DNA from: Chrysochromulina parva
Taxonomy: Eukaryota > Haptophyta > Prymnesiales > Chrysochromulinaceae
Direction: 5' to 3'
Assembly (NCBI GenBank): GCA_002887195.1
Contig: PJAB01001117.1
Coordinates: forward strand, 1 to 17,119
DNA: 17,119 nt
Shown here one piece after another: positions 7,855 through 15,571 of this stretch (within the stretch, counting starts at the first letter, position 1; the number at the start of each line of letters is the position of its first letter). The notes under the pieces were generated by a model that worked only from the letters and a program-made list of their open reading frames with translations, did no database searches and was not told the DNA's origin. Both the position numbers and the translations under genes were made by a program.

Positions 7855-7890
<36 letters not shown>

Positions 7891-10412
7891 GGCGCGGGCG
7901 CGGGCGCCGAGTTGAGGGTATAGATGCCAACCACCTCAACGAGAGGCACGCCGGGCGCTCCTCCACGCGGCGCCTGCAGAGGCTTGTACAGGTCGAGGGC
8001 AAGGGCGAGAGGCACACCCTCGAGGGCCTCGAGCGCGGCGCTGACGGTGTTCACCGTGCACCGGGGCGCGCGCGCGGGAGGCGGCTGACCCAGCACGGCG
8101 GCGGCGGCGGCGCTCAGGGCACGCCAGAGGGTACTCGACTGCCCGGGGTGCGACACGCCATCGTGCATGAAAAGCGTGGCGCGCAGCGGCTCGGCGGCGT
8201 CGTTGACGTCGACCAGATGCACGCCCACGCCCACCACGCCGTCGGCCGAGACCTGCGGCCTGTATGCGGCGGCGGCCGCCCCGTCGGCGGCGGCAACCAG
8301 CGGCGCGAGCTTGGCAAGAGCGAGGACTGTGCACAGCTCGTTGGCATAGAGAGCGCTCAGGCAGCCGGGCAGCTCGGAGAAGAGCCGTTGCGGCCGGCCG
8401 CCGCCCACTCCGCCCGCGAGCGCTGCGCCCGCGCCGCCGCGCACCGCTCGGAGCGCGCCGTATGGCGGCAGCCCGTCCACGAAGAGAGAGGCGAGGCCCG
8501 CGGGCGATCGGTGGGGCGCGGCTCTGGCGTCGACGGTCAGGCGGCCGGCCCAGGCGTCCCTGGATGCGATCCACGCGGCGCACATTGCATCGAGCCCATC
8601 GACCTCGAGCCCGAAGGGCAGCTGCGTGCCCTCGGGCACGAGCGCGTGCGTCCCAGGCGTCGAGCGAAGCACCACCCGCCGCGAGCCGCCGCTGCGCGCC
8701 GCCGTGCCGAGCGCCGCGTCCGCCGCGCTCGTGCCACCAGCCGCACTCGCCTCCTCTGCCGCCGCGCCCGCCTCCTCGACAGCCAGCAGTCGAAAGAGCA
8801 TGGGCAGCCCGGTCGCCAGGTCGGCGGCGGCGGGGCCGGCCGGCTGCCGGCTCGCCTCGTCGGGCGGAAAGCAGCGCACAGCCTCGGGCAGGGTGGGCAG
8901 GTGATGGGCGTACAGCAGCAGCGGAAGCGGCGCGTCGCCGTCCGGCAGCAGGACCAGCAGCCAGCGCGCGCGCACAAAGCGCACCGTCGGCCGTCGCGCG
9001 CTCGTGGGCAGCCGATGACGAAAGGGGGCGAAGGCACGCACCACGACACACGCGACGTCGACAGGGGGCGTGCGTGCCTCGCCGACGACGTCGGGATCGT
9101 GCCCCCACGCAGTGACCGCCTCGCCCAGGCCCTCCTCCGACGGGCCGAACGAGGGCACCTCCGCCGCGTCGCCACTCATGGCCTCTCGATCCGTAGACCT
9201 GTCAGCGGTCGCGCGGGCGGCGGCGAGGTCGGCGGCAGCCTGCACAAGAGCGGTACGCGTGGCGGCCGTGAGCGGAGGCTGGCCGGGCGGCAGCCGGCGG
9301 CTTGCCACGTCGTCACCCCACGCGTCCGCGAGCGCGCCCTCTTCGATCGCGACCACAGAGCCCGTCGGGTTGGTTGTGTTCACATTGGCACGCCATTCAG
9401 TCATACCCTCGTCGAAACCGGTGCGCCAGAGGCCGAGGCGGTAGCCGCGCACGACGACGAGCGAGGCGCGGCAGAGGCGCATGTACAGGCTCTCGCACTG
9501 CCGATTCCACAGCGTGACCGGCAGCTCACCCGTCGCGTCACGCACCCAGACGGTGGCGCACACCGCGTAGCGCATCGCGTGCCGCTCGTGCAGACCACCG
9601 AAGAAGCGAAGGGGGCCGACGCGCACGATGCGCCCCACGAGCGGCGGGATGTCGCCCTTGCTCCGTGGCCGGCCGCGCTGCGCCGGCGCCTCGCCCAGCA
9701 CTCGGCTTGGCGCCGTCTGGGCGCTCGGCACAGCCTCGTCGGTCATGCGCAGCTTGGCATGCACAAGCTCGGGCACGGCCTCCGCCGACGGCACCGCATC
9801 CGGCTCTGCCTCGTCGTCCTCGTCGGGCGCGGGCTGCGCAAGGGCGCCCCACCGCTCGGTGAGGAGCACTTCGTCCGCGTCCGTGCGCAGGTAGTGCTGC
9901 CGCTGCCCAAGGAGAGGCGCCGCGTCGTCGCCGAGGGCACCCGCGGCTGCGGCCGACGGGTGGGGCGCGAGCTCGTCCTGGCCGATGCACGGGAGCACAC
10001 GTGTGAAGGCCGGCTCCTCGGCAGCGGGCTCCTCGCTCGGCAGCCACACCGCCTTGAGGTCGTTCACGAAAACCACCACCGCCACCGGCGCACCAGTCAC
10101 GGGGAGCCGCTCGTCGACCAGCCGACGCCAGCCTGAGACGCGGACGATCGAGTGGCGGCGCAGCCAGCCGCGGTATATGCGCGGGTTGAGCGCCGTCGAA
10201 AGCACGCACTTGAGCGTGTGCACACCGTCGGAGAGCACCAAATCGAACGCATCGCCACCTTCAGGCCGCGCTGTCTCATGCGTCGCGGCAAACCACGTCG
10301 CGTCGAGCGCGAGGCGGTAAAGCGCGACCACCTGCAGCACCGGCGCGGCGCCCGCCTCGGCGGAGTTTTGCAGCAGCGCGTCGATGCCGCCGGGCGTGAG
10401 CGGGTAGGCCAT
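7005..10412 (-). CDS. Fusion: RPA1/RADX-like OB-fold protein joined to Rad23-like UBA-XPCB-STI1-UBA tail
   Basis: From ATG 10412 the protein is 1135 residues in one unbroken frame (two extra codons lead to a TTG at 10418). Residues 4-123 resemble the RPA70 N-terminal domain: LTPGGIDALLQ, APVLQVVAL, FDLVLSDGVHTLKCVLS, VFVNDLKAVW. A second OB-like unit spans about 255-360 (LVGRIVRVGPLRFFGG, VWVRDATGELPVTLWN). Further beta-rich units follow, the last ending LVEVVGIYTLNS near 834. No CxxC zinc ribbon of RPA70 DBD-C is present. After an Ala-Pro repeat (about 838-855) come UBA1 (about 860-903, AAIDNLVDMGYARDQVQAAM), an XPCB/STI1 domain (about 921-973), poly-Gly, an NPxM-rich STI1-like segment (about 1012-1071), and UBA2 (about 1087-1131, ALGFPRPIVVQAFLACDKNE). 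Rad23 delivers ubiquitinated proteins to the proteasome and stabilises XPC in nucleotide excision repair. The usual N-terminal UBL is missing. Confidence 0.85.
7379..7411 (-). repeat. GGC/GCC trinucleotide run encoding poly-Gly
   Basis: A run of CCG/GCC triplets on the + strand encodes about a dozen glycines in the fusion protein, between the XPCB domain and the NPxM-rich segment. It probably acts as a flexible linker and is a likely site of length polymorphism. Confidence 0.7.
7852..7908 (-). repeat. Hexanucleotide repeat encoding an Ala-Pro linker
   Basis: GGCGCG-type units, with a single G-to-A change, encode APAPAP... exactly at the junction between the OB-fold part and the Rad23-like part. 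Because the unit is 6 bp, copy-number changes keep frame. Its position makes it the physical seam of the fusion. Confidence 0.75.
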
Positions 10413-10627
10413 CCTCAACGCGTTTTCACACTAGCCCGCCTCTGTGAAAGGAGGACTCCTCACGCACACCCCCTCACAACGTTGTCTAGTTTTGGTCAGT
10501 GTCCTACCCGCTGCTCGCAGCATGCGTTTCTTGAAATCTTTGGGGGTTTTTTCGATGTCGATCCTTTCGATACCTTCAAGGGAGTCCTTGGCTGTCTCGC
10601 AGTCTGTCTGGCCTTTGTGCATTGTGC
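10413..10627. promoter_or_regulatory. Divergent promoter region between fusion gene and repeat/kinase gene
   Basis: This 215-bp gap separates outward-facing starts. It contains TTTTCACACTAGCC at 10423-10436, only 11 bp from the fusion ATG, plus a T-rich stretch (about 10530-10575) with repeated TCGAT words. No clear TATA box. Confidence 0.45.
10423..10436 (-). promoter_or_regulatory. TTTTCACACTAGCC element upstream of the fusion gene
   Basis: Exact 14-bp match to 4832-4845 upstream of ZMAT2. On the gene strand it reads GGCTAGTGTGAAAA and ends 11 bp before ATG. It could be an initiator or 5' UTR element. Chance cannot be excluded: a random duplicated 14-mer is not rare at this window size, so the matching gene-start context is what counts. 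Confidence 0.4.
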
Positions 10628-13255
10628 ATGAAGCAGGAAGCAGTGCTGCCCCCGCCACCCGAGGCGACAAACACTGGAATTGTCGAGCTGTCCGTTGAAA
10701 ATATGAAGGCCGCTGGCCAGGCTACCGTGGACGGCGCAGTCTTTGTCGGAAAGATGAGCCTTGAAGGTGCTAAGGCCGTTGGCTCGGCGACCGTGGACGG
10801 TGCCGTCTTTGTCGGCAAGATGAGCCTAGATGGCGCCAAGGCCGTCGGCGAGGGCGTCAAAGCCACAGGTGGCCTCTTGGTCACTGGGCTCGAGAAGACA
10901 TTTGAGTTGCTCGGCTTGGCCGCGGGCTTCCAGTCTGTCTTTGGCGAGGACATCGACAAATCGGACGCGGGCCTGGAGGCGGCGTTTGCTAAGGTGGACG
11001 AGGGCAAAAGAGGCAAGATCAACGCCACACAGATGAAGGCGTACCTCCTGAGCGTGTACGACAATGGACTCGACGAGGACACCATCGGCGAGATGATCCT
11101 GACGGCGCGCAACGGTCGATTGTCACGCAAGGACAGCGAGATCGGCCTGAATGAGTTCAAGATCATCACGCGCGCTGGGCCCCCAAAGGTGGAGGGGGGG
11201 CTCTACGGCGCCGTCGACGCTGGCTTCGGCGCCACTGTGGGGGGTGTCAAGGCAATCGGAGAAGGTGCTGCTATCTTGTTGTCGGTCGAAGGTTTCAAGG
11301 CCGCCGGCGCTGCAACCGTAGACGGCGCCAAGGCCGTCGGCACCGTCATCGTGGACGGCACCAAAGCCGTTGGCTCGGCGACCGTGGACGGTGCCGTCTT
11401 TGTTGGCAAGATGAGCCTAGATGGCGCGAAGGCCGTCGGCGAGGCCGTCAAAGCCACAGGTGGCCTTGTGGCCACGGGGCTTGAGAAGACATTTGACCAC
11501 GAGGCCGCGCGATGTCGATCGGGTGTCCAGGCTGGGCCTGGAGAAAGCAGCGACAAGTCCAAGGAGAGGTTGAACGAGGCGCAATCGCCAGGCATGCTTT
11601 CGAGAATTTGGCTCCCAAATTTGGACACAAACTGCCCTCAGGAACGCGTCCAGGACATGGGTCAGACGGCCAGCAGTGCAGGACGGCCCAACGACGTCGA
11701 GGTCGTCTTCCTTGACGATGACATCGTGTACGGCGATGATGAACGCGATGTTCCGCTCGGCCGCGAGCCATGCGAGGGCGGCGAGCTCCAGTTTCGCGAC
11801 TACTACGTGGGCTTCTGGTCGCGCGTGCTCGGCAAGGGAAGCTTTGCAACAGTGAAGCTTGCCACAAATCGTTTGACCGGCCACCAGGTGGCAGTGAAAA
11901 TTATCAAGCGAAAGACGCGGCCCTCGGCGGCTGCGAGCGAGGAGGAGCTGCTGCAGCGCGAAATAAAGCACCACAATTTGCTGCGCCACGACAACATCGT
12001 GCGTCTCTACACGTGGGTGACAACGCCGAAGGAGTTTCTGCTGGTGATGGAGTTCTGTACAGGGGGCGACATGCTCCGATACATAAATGAGTGCCAGGAT
12101 CTGCGCACCTCCGAGGCACGCTACTTCTTCGCGCAGCTGCTCGAGGGCGTCGCCTTCTGCCACTCGCTCGGAATTGGCCACCGCGACCTCAAGCTTGAGA
12201 ACCTGATGCTGTGCGAGAGCGCTGGGGCGGGCGGCGGCGCGAGCGGCGGTTCGGGCGCTCCGCCCGCCGCGGCCCCCGCGTCGAGCGTCGACGTGGCCGC
12301 CGAGCGCCCATCGTGGGAGGGCTGGACCCTCAAGATCACCGACTTCGGGCTCAGCGATCTGAATCCGATCGGGGTGCTGAGCACCACGTGCTGCGGCTCG
12401 CCCCTGTACGCCGCCCCCGAGCTCGTCGGCATCGGACCACTCGAAGGCTTCGATGCGAGCAAGAGTGACATGTGGAGCTGCGGGGTCATCCTGTACGCCT
12501 TCCTCACGTCGCGCCTCCCCTTCGATGGCGACGATATGCGCATGCTCGTGCGCAACATCACGCGATGCCAATACGAGCCAGTGCCCGCTGAGCGCGGCCG
12601 AGCCGCCTCTGAGCTCGTCGCCGGTCTCCTCGCCCTCCCCCCTGCTCGCCGGCTGAGCGCACGCGCCGCGCTCGGATCCGTATGGATCGCCCAAATTGGG
12701 ATCGCCCCCCTTGCAGCGCCGCCCGCTGATGCGCCCCCGCTTTCCAGTCGCGTCGCGAGCTTGCATGCGAGCTTGCCAGTCCCGCCATCCTCGTCACTGC
12801 CGGCCACGGCCTCGCCACTCTACGCTCCGCTGCAGCCTCTCGCCAAGGTAGACGTGCAGGCAGACGGTTGCGCCCCAAGCGACGGCGCCGGCGCGCCATC
12901 GACGGCAGCAGTGCCGTTGGTGCCAGACCCGGAGCTGAGCGACTCATTGAGCCACTCCGACGGCGGCATGATGCTCAACGACTTCTCAAGCGCGGGTCTC
13001 GTCGGCGCCGAGACCGCTTTGAGCCCGTCGGCGAGCCTGCGCAGCGCGAGCGCGACGTCCTCGTACTTCCAGGCCTTCTATGAGCAGCTGCGTGCACAGG
13101 CATATGCGACGGGCGACGTGGCGTCGCAGCTGACCCAGAGTCCGAGCTACTTTGGTCTTACGGAGGCCGAGCTCAAGGAGATCATGGCCGAGAGCGCCGA
13201 AGAGTCGTTGGACGAAAATTACCGTCAGATCATGAGTTTCGTCGAGGCTGGTTGA
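10628..13255 (+). CDS. Duplicated-repeat/degenerate EF-hand region joined in frame to a SNF1/CAMK-like Ser/Thr kinase
   Basis: From ATG 10628 the frame encodes 875 residues (a TTG lies two codons upstream). Residues about 21-93 hold 22-residue repeats (VDGAVFVGKMSLEGAKAVG). A helical region about 100-185 includes an EF-hand-like loop, VDEGKRGKINATQM, that lacks most calcium ligands. The repeat block recurs at about 218-290. The kinase spans about 395-690: Gly loop VLGKGSFATV (400-409), VAVKIIK with the ATP-binding Lys near 424, HRDLKLENLM (518), DFGLSDL (572), CGSPLYAAPEL, and DMWSCGVILYAFLTSRLPF. All catalytic residues are present. About 35 low-complexity residues are inserted between HRD and DFG. 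An in-frame ATG at 11657 begins MGQTASS, a myristoylation-type N-terminus, so this may be two genes or have two starts. The kinase is confident; subfamily and N-terminal function are not. Confidence 0.78.
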   Translation: MKQEAVLPPPPEATNTGIVELSVENMKAAGQATVDGAVFVGKMSLEGAKAVGSATVDGAVFVGKMSLDGAKAVGEGVKATGGLLVTGLEKTFELLGLAAGFQSVFGEDIDKSDAGLEAAFAKVDEGKRGKINATQMKAYLLSVYDNGLDEDTIGEMILTARNGRLSRKDSEIGLNEFKIITRAGPPKVEGGLYGAVDAGFGATVGGVKAIGEGAAILLSVEGFKAAGAATVDGAKAVGTVIVDGTKAVGSATVDGAVFVGKMSLDGAKAVGEAVKATGGLVATGLEKTFDHEAARCRSGVQAGPGESSDKSKERLNEAQSPGMLSRIWLPNLDTNCPQERVQDMGQTASSAGRPNDVEVVFLDDDIVYGDDERDVPLGREPCEGGELQFRDYYVGFWSRVLGKGSFATVKLATNRLTGHQVAVKIIKRKTRPSAAASEEELLQREIKHHNLLRHDNIVRLYTWVTTPKEFLLVMEFCTGGDMLRYINECQDLRTSEARYFFAQLLEGVAFCHSLGIGHRDLKLENLMLCESAGAGGGASGGSGAPPAAAPASSVDVAAERPSWEGWTLKITDFGLSDLNPIGVLSTTCCGSPLYAAPELVGIGPLEGFDASKSDMWSCGVILYAFLTSRLPFDGDDMRMLVRNITRCQYEPVPAERGRAASELVAGLLALPPARRLSARAALGSVWIAQIGIAPLAAPPADAPPLSSRVASLHASLPVPPSSSLPATASPLYAPLQPLAKVDVQADGCAPSDGAGAPSTAAVPLVPDPELSDSLSHSDGGMMLNDFSSAGLVGAETALSPSASLRSASATSSYFQAFYEQLRAQAYATGDVASQLTQSPSYFGLTEAELKEIMAESAEESLDENYRQIMSFVEAG
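10688..10905 (+). repeat. Direct repeat block, copy 1
   Basis: This 218-bp block, starting LSVENMKAAG and ending GLEKTF, matches 11279-11496 at a constant offset of 591 bp (197 codons) without gaps. The last 134 bp are nearly identical. Inside the block a 66-bp (22-codon) unit repeats in tandem. Confidence 0.8.
11279..11496 (+). repeat. Direct repeat block, copy 2
   Basis: Second copy of the 10688-10905 block, starting LSVEGFKAAG. Similarity fades after 11496, with only a weak trace near 11552 (DKS..L..A against copy 1), so the EF-hand-like part of this unit is lost or decayed before the kinase. Confidence 0.8.
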
Positions 13256-13570
13256 GAGGGGTCGAGTGTTTTACAGAGTCATCTTGTACACAGAGTATAA
13301 CACAGAGTACAGAGTACATGCGTACACGTACACCGCACAACGAAATCAGAAACAAATATCACGATGAATAAACTCACACGATCGCCCGGCCACATCTGGA
13401 TCTGCATGCAAACAGATATAGAACTCTTTCCGGCTGCATTCACAGCCAATGGTTATGACAAAGTGAAACTGCCTTTTTCGGTGTGATTTCCTGTGACGCT
13501 CGCAACGAACGACGAGGCGCCTCCACAAAAGGCGTCCTCGTACGTGTCGCACTCCTCCAACCGATTAATC
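13256..13570. other. Spacer between kinase and membrane-protein genes
   Basis: 315 bp, no gene. Four ACAGAGT words cluster just after the kinase stop, and AATAAA at 13367-13372 is a plausible polyadenylation signal for that gene, about 110 bp past the stop. The promoter of the next gene must also be here; nothing specific is recognisable. Confidence 0.45.
13273..13316 (+). repeat. ACAGAGT repeat cluster in presumed 3' UTR
   Basis: ACAGAGTC at 13273, then ACAGAGTA at 13290, 13302 and 13309, the last two overlapping by one base. It begins 18 bp after the kinase stop codon. It may be a 3'-UTR element or simple-sequence drift. Confidence 0.5.
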
Positions 13571-14071
13571 ATGCCGCACGGAGACTTCTCAGACGTGTCG
13601 GCGCTGTACTGCTTGGTGATTGGCGCGGCATCTATTCGATCGCCAGAACTTTGGTTCACCGCGTATGGGCCACTCAAGCCAATGTTTGACATCGAGCCTG
13701 ACAGCACGCCGCCACCGGCTGCACGCTTTGCCGTGCAATTTGCGGGCGGTCTGCTGCTGCTGCTCGCACCCACCCTCTACGTTGTTCGTTGGAACAAGTT
13801 GAACGGCAAGGCCGCAGCGTTTGGCTTCCTGATGGCCACCTTGAACTCCATCGCGATCGCGCTGAATATGGATTACGACGTGAAAGGTGATGTATACACA
13901 TTCGTGCCGCGGGGCTGGTACGTGCTCGCAGCGTTGTTCGTGAGCACGGCGTTCCATCTCGCCTTTAATGCGAATCCAATGCTGACCTCAGCAATGCTCC
14001 TTGAAGAAGAGAAGGCCAGGGCCGAGGAGAAACTGGCCAAAAAAAGGGCCGAGGCCGAGAAAAAGGCCTGA
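13571..14071 (+). CDS. Small four-helix membrane protein of unknown function
   Basis: From ATG 13571 the protein is 166 residues. The frame is open upstream to GTG 13493, but this is the first in-frame ATG. Four hydrophobic segments are visible: ALYCLVIGAAS (about 11-21, with a weaker continuation), FAVQFAGGLLLLLAPTLYVV (about 53-72), AAAFGFLMATLNSIAIAL (about 80-98) and WYVLAALFVSTAFHLAF (about 117-133). The C-terminal 25 residues are charged and helical (LLEEEKARAEEKLAKKRAEA), probably a cytosolic coiled coil. I do not recognise the family. It follows the kinase on the same strand but has its own spacing of over 300 bp, so co-transcription is unlikely. Coding is supported by third-position GC bias and the clean helix pattern. 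Confidence 0.7.
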   Translation: MPHGDFSDVSALYCLVIGAASIRSPELWFTAYGPLKPMFDIEPDSTPPPAARFAVQFAGGLLLLLAPTLYVVRWNKLNGKAAAFGFLMATLNSIAIALNMDYDVKGDVYTFVPRGWYVLAALFVSTAFHLAFNANPMLTSAMLLEEEKARAEEKLAKKRAEAEKKA

Positions 14072-14725
14072 TGGACGAGTGAGAGTAGGGCCAAAAGAGT
14101 GCGGGGATGCGCGGCTCCTAGGGAATCCGCGAAGCCACCTTGGCGGCCGCATCTCGGACTTTGTGCGGGCTTCGAACGTGTCTCAGCCCGTCGCATGTCG
14201 TGTGCTGGTCGTGGGTGTGACCTGCCGCGCGTCCCCGCCCCAAAGCTTCCTCACGCACCACGTTGCTATAAACATCTCCACCGCCATCCAGCATCCATTC
14301 CGCCGACCGGCCGACGCCCAAACCATCCTTTGCGCTGCAATCACAATTGCGCTGCAAGCGCGCACATGCTCCTCGTGCTGTGACATGCTCCGCCGTTTCC
14401 GCGTGTGTGACATGTTGTATGTGCGGGCAGTAACAGACAGGCACGTAGCCCCGGTTGTCGCGTGTGTCATGTCAACGTTCACGCGGACGAAACTACCATA
14501 CTTCCCATGAGCTTCAAGCTCACCATGGACATGTCGCCCTTCAACAATGTAAACTGCCCCCGTGCGGTACCCGTAACCGCCACAATGGTGATAATGTGTA
14601 TATTTGAATATGAATGTGTGTCTGTGTATTCTGAGCGGGCAGAGTGTATTCACACCGCTGTCGTGTTAACGTTCCGAAGACTGACACGGAACCAAAAATG
14701 GGTACCGGTAAGTGTCTTATACACC
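14072..14725. other. Spacer upstream of the AP2 gene
   Basis: 654 bp with no supported gene. It contains TATAAA at 14277-14282 and an AT- and TG-rich stretch around 14585-14640. An AP2-frame extension is open from 14462, with an ATG at 14507, so part of this may be coding or 5' UTR. A strong splice-donor-like word GTAAGT lies at 14708-14713. Confidence 0.4.
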
Positions 14726-15571
14726 ATGCCATCGTCGCAAGCGCGTCGACTCGCTCGCACCGCTGCACTTGCCGCTGCGCCTGAGGTGACAGAGAAAAAA
14801 TCATCAACAAGTGCGCCTCCCCCTCCGCTGCCGTCATCGCCGCATCTGGTGACGGAGAAAAAATCACCAACAACAAGTTCGCCTCCGCCTCCGCTGCCGT
14901 CATCGCCGCATCTGCCGGGGCCTCCGCCGCCTCCGCCACCTCCACCACCGCCACCTCCATCACCGCCTCGAAATACAGTGACTGCCGACGATGTAGCACA
15001 CTTCCTCGCTGAAAGACAGCCGCTCTCTGCTGCAGAAGCGGCCAGGCGCCAGGCGCAGCGTGAGAATCTCAAGTTACTCAAAGCGAAAACTCGCACAGGA
15101 TATGCAGGCGTGCGATACAAGGAGTTCGAACAGCATCCGTTCAAGGCGTGGATTGCTGACAAATCAGGCCGAATCTACCATCTGGGCTACTTCCTCAGCG
15201 CCGAGGAGGCGGCGCTCGCCGTGGCTCGCAAGCGCGCGCAGCTCGAGGCCGAGGGAGCAGCCGATCAGGCGACCGCCACCGGATCAGCGAGCGACACGAA
15301 GGCGGGAGCGCAGTCCATCCCCTCGGGTGTAGCAGCCGCGCCCACACTCACGGCCGTTGAGGCGCAGCGCAGGCATGTGGCGCCCTCGCTCCACGCCGAG
15401 GCTGTGGTGGGCGACAAAGCCGATGGCGGGAGTGAAGGCGGCGAAAGCGGCGGCGAAAGCGGTGGCGGGATGAGGAAGAAGCGCAAGATGACAGCGACGC
15501 ATCGAGAGGCCATCCGCCGGTGTAAGGCGAGAGCTCGGCAGCGCAAGCTGGGATTGGAGGTGACATTCTGA
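14726..15571 (+). CDS. AP2-domain putative DNA-binding protein
   Basis: From ATG 14726 the protein is 281 residues. An alternative in-frame ATG at 14507 would add 73 residues of irregular composition, so the later start is preferred. Residues 21-80 are two near-identical units (VTEKKSSTSAPPPPLPSSPHL and a one-residue-longer copy) followed by a proline run. The AP2 domain is about 124-170: TGYAGVRYKEFEQHPFKAWI, ADKSGRIYHLGYF, LSAEEAALAVARKR, matching the three-strand plus helix pattern of AP2/ERF domains. A basic stretch near the end (MRKKRKMTATHREAIRRCKA) is a likely nuclear localisation signal. A Gly/Ser linker precedes it. AP2 proteins bind DNA as transcription factors; single-domain algal members often have unknown targets. 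Domain call is strong, target unknown. Confidence 0.82.
   Translation: MPSSQARRLARTAALAAAPEVTEKKSSTSAPPPPLPSSPHLVTEKKSPTTSSPPPPLPSSPHLPGPPPPPPPPPPPPPSPPRNTVTADDVAHFLAERQPLSAAEAARRQAQRENLKLLKAKTRTGYAGVRYKEFEQHPFKAWIADKSGRIYHLGYFLSAEEAALAVARKRAQLEAEGAADQATATGSASDTKAGAQSIPSGVAAAPTLTAVEAQRRHVAPSLHAEAVVGDKADGGSEGGESGGESGGGMRKKRKMTATHREAIRRCKARARQRKLGLEVTF
14786..14914 (+). repeat. Tandem duplication inside AP2 coding region (63 and 66 bp)
   Basis: Unit 1 is 14786-14848 and unit 2 is 14849-14914, differing by one extra codon and a few substitutions. Both begin GTGAC(A/G)GAGAAAAAATCA and end CATCGCCGCATCTG. The duplication makes a Pro-rich disordered N-terminus and looks recent. Confidence 0.8.

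Noticed and set aside
7581..10136. 851-codon + strand open frame opposite the OB-fold/Rad23 fusion
   Set aside because: It is Arg/Gly/Ala/His-rich with no domain and lies antisense to a frame with several recognisable domains. GC-rich coding strands produce such antisense frames.
11417..12766. 449-codon - strand open frame opposite the kinase
   Set aside because: It is antisense to intact kinase motifs; composition is irregular and no family is recognisable.
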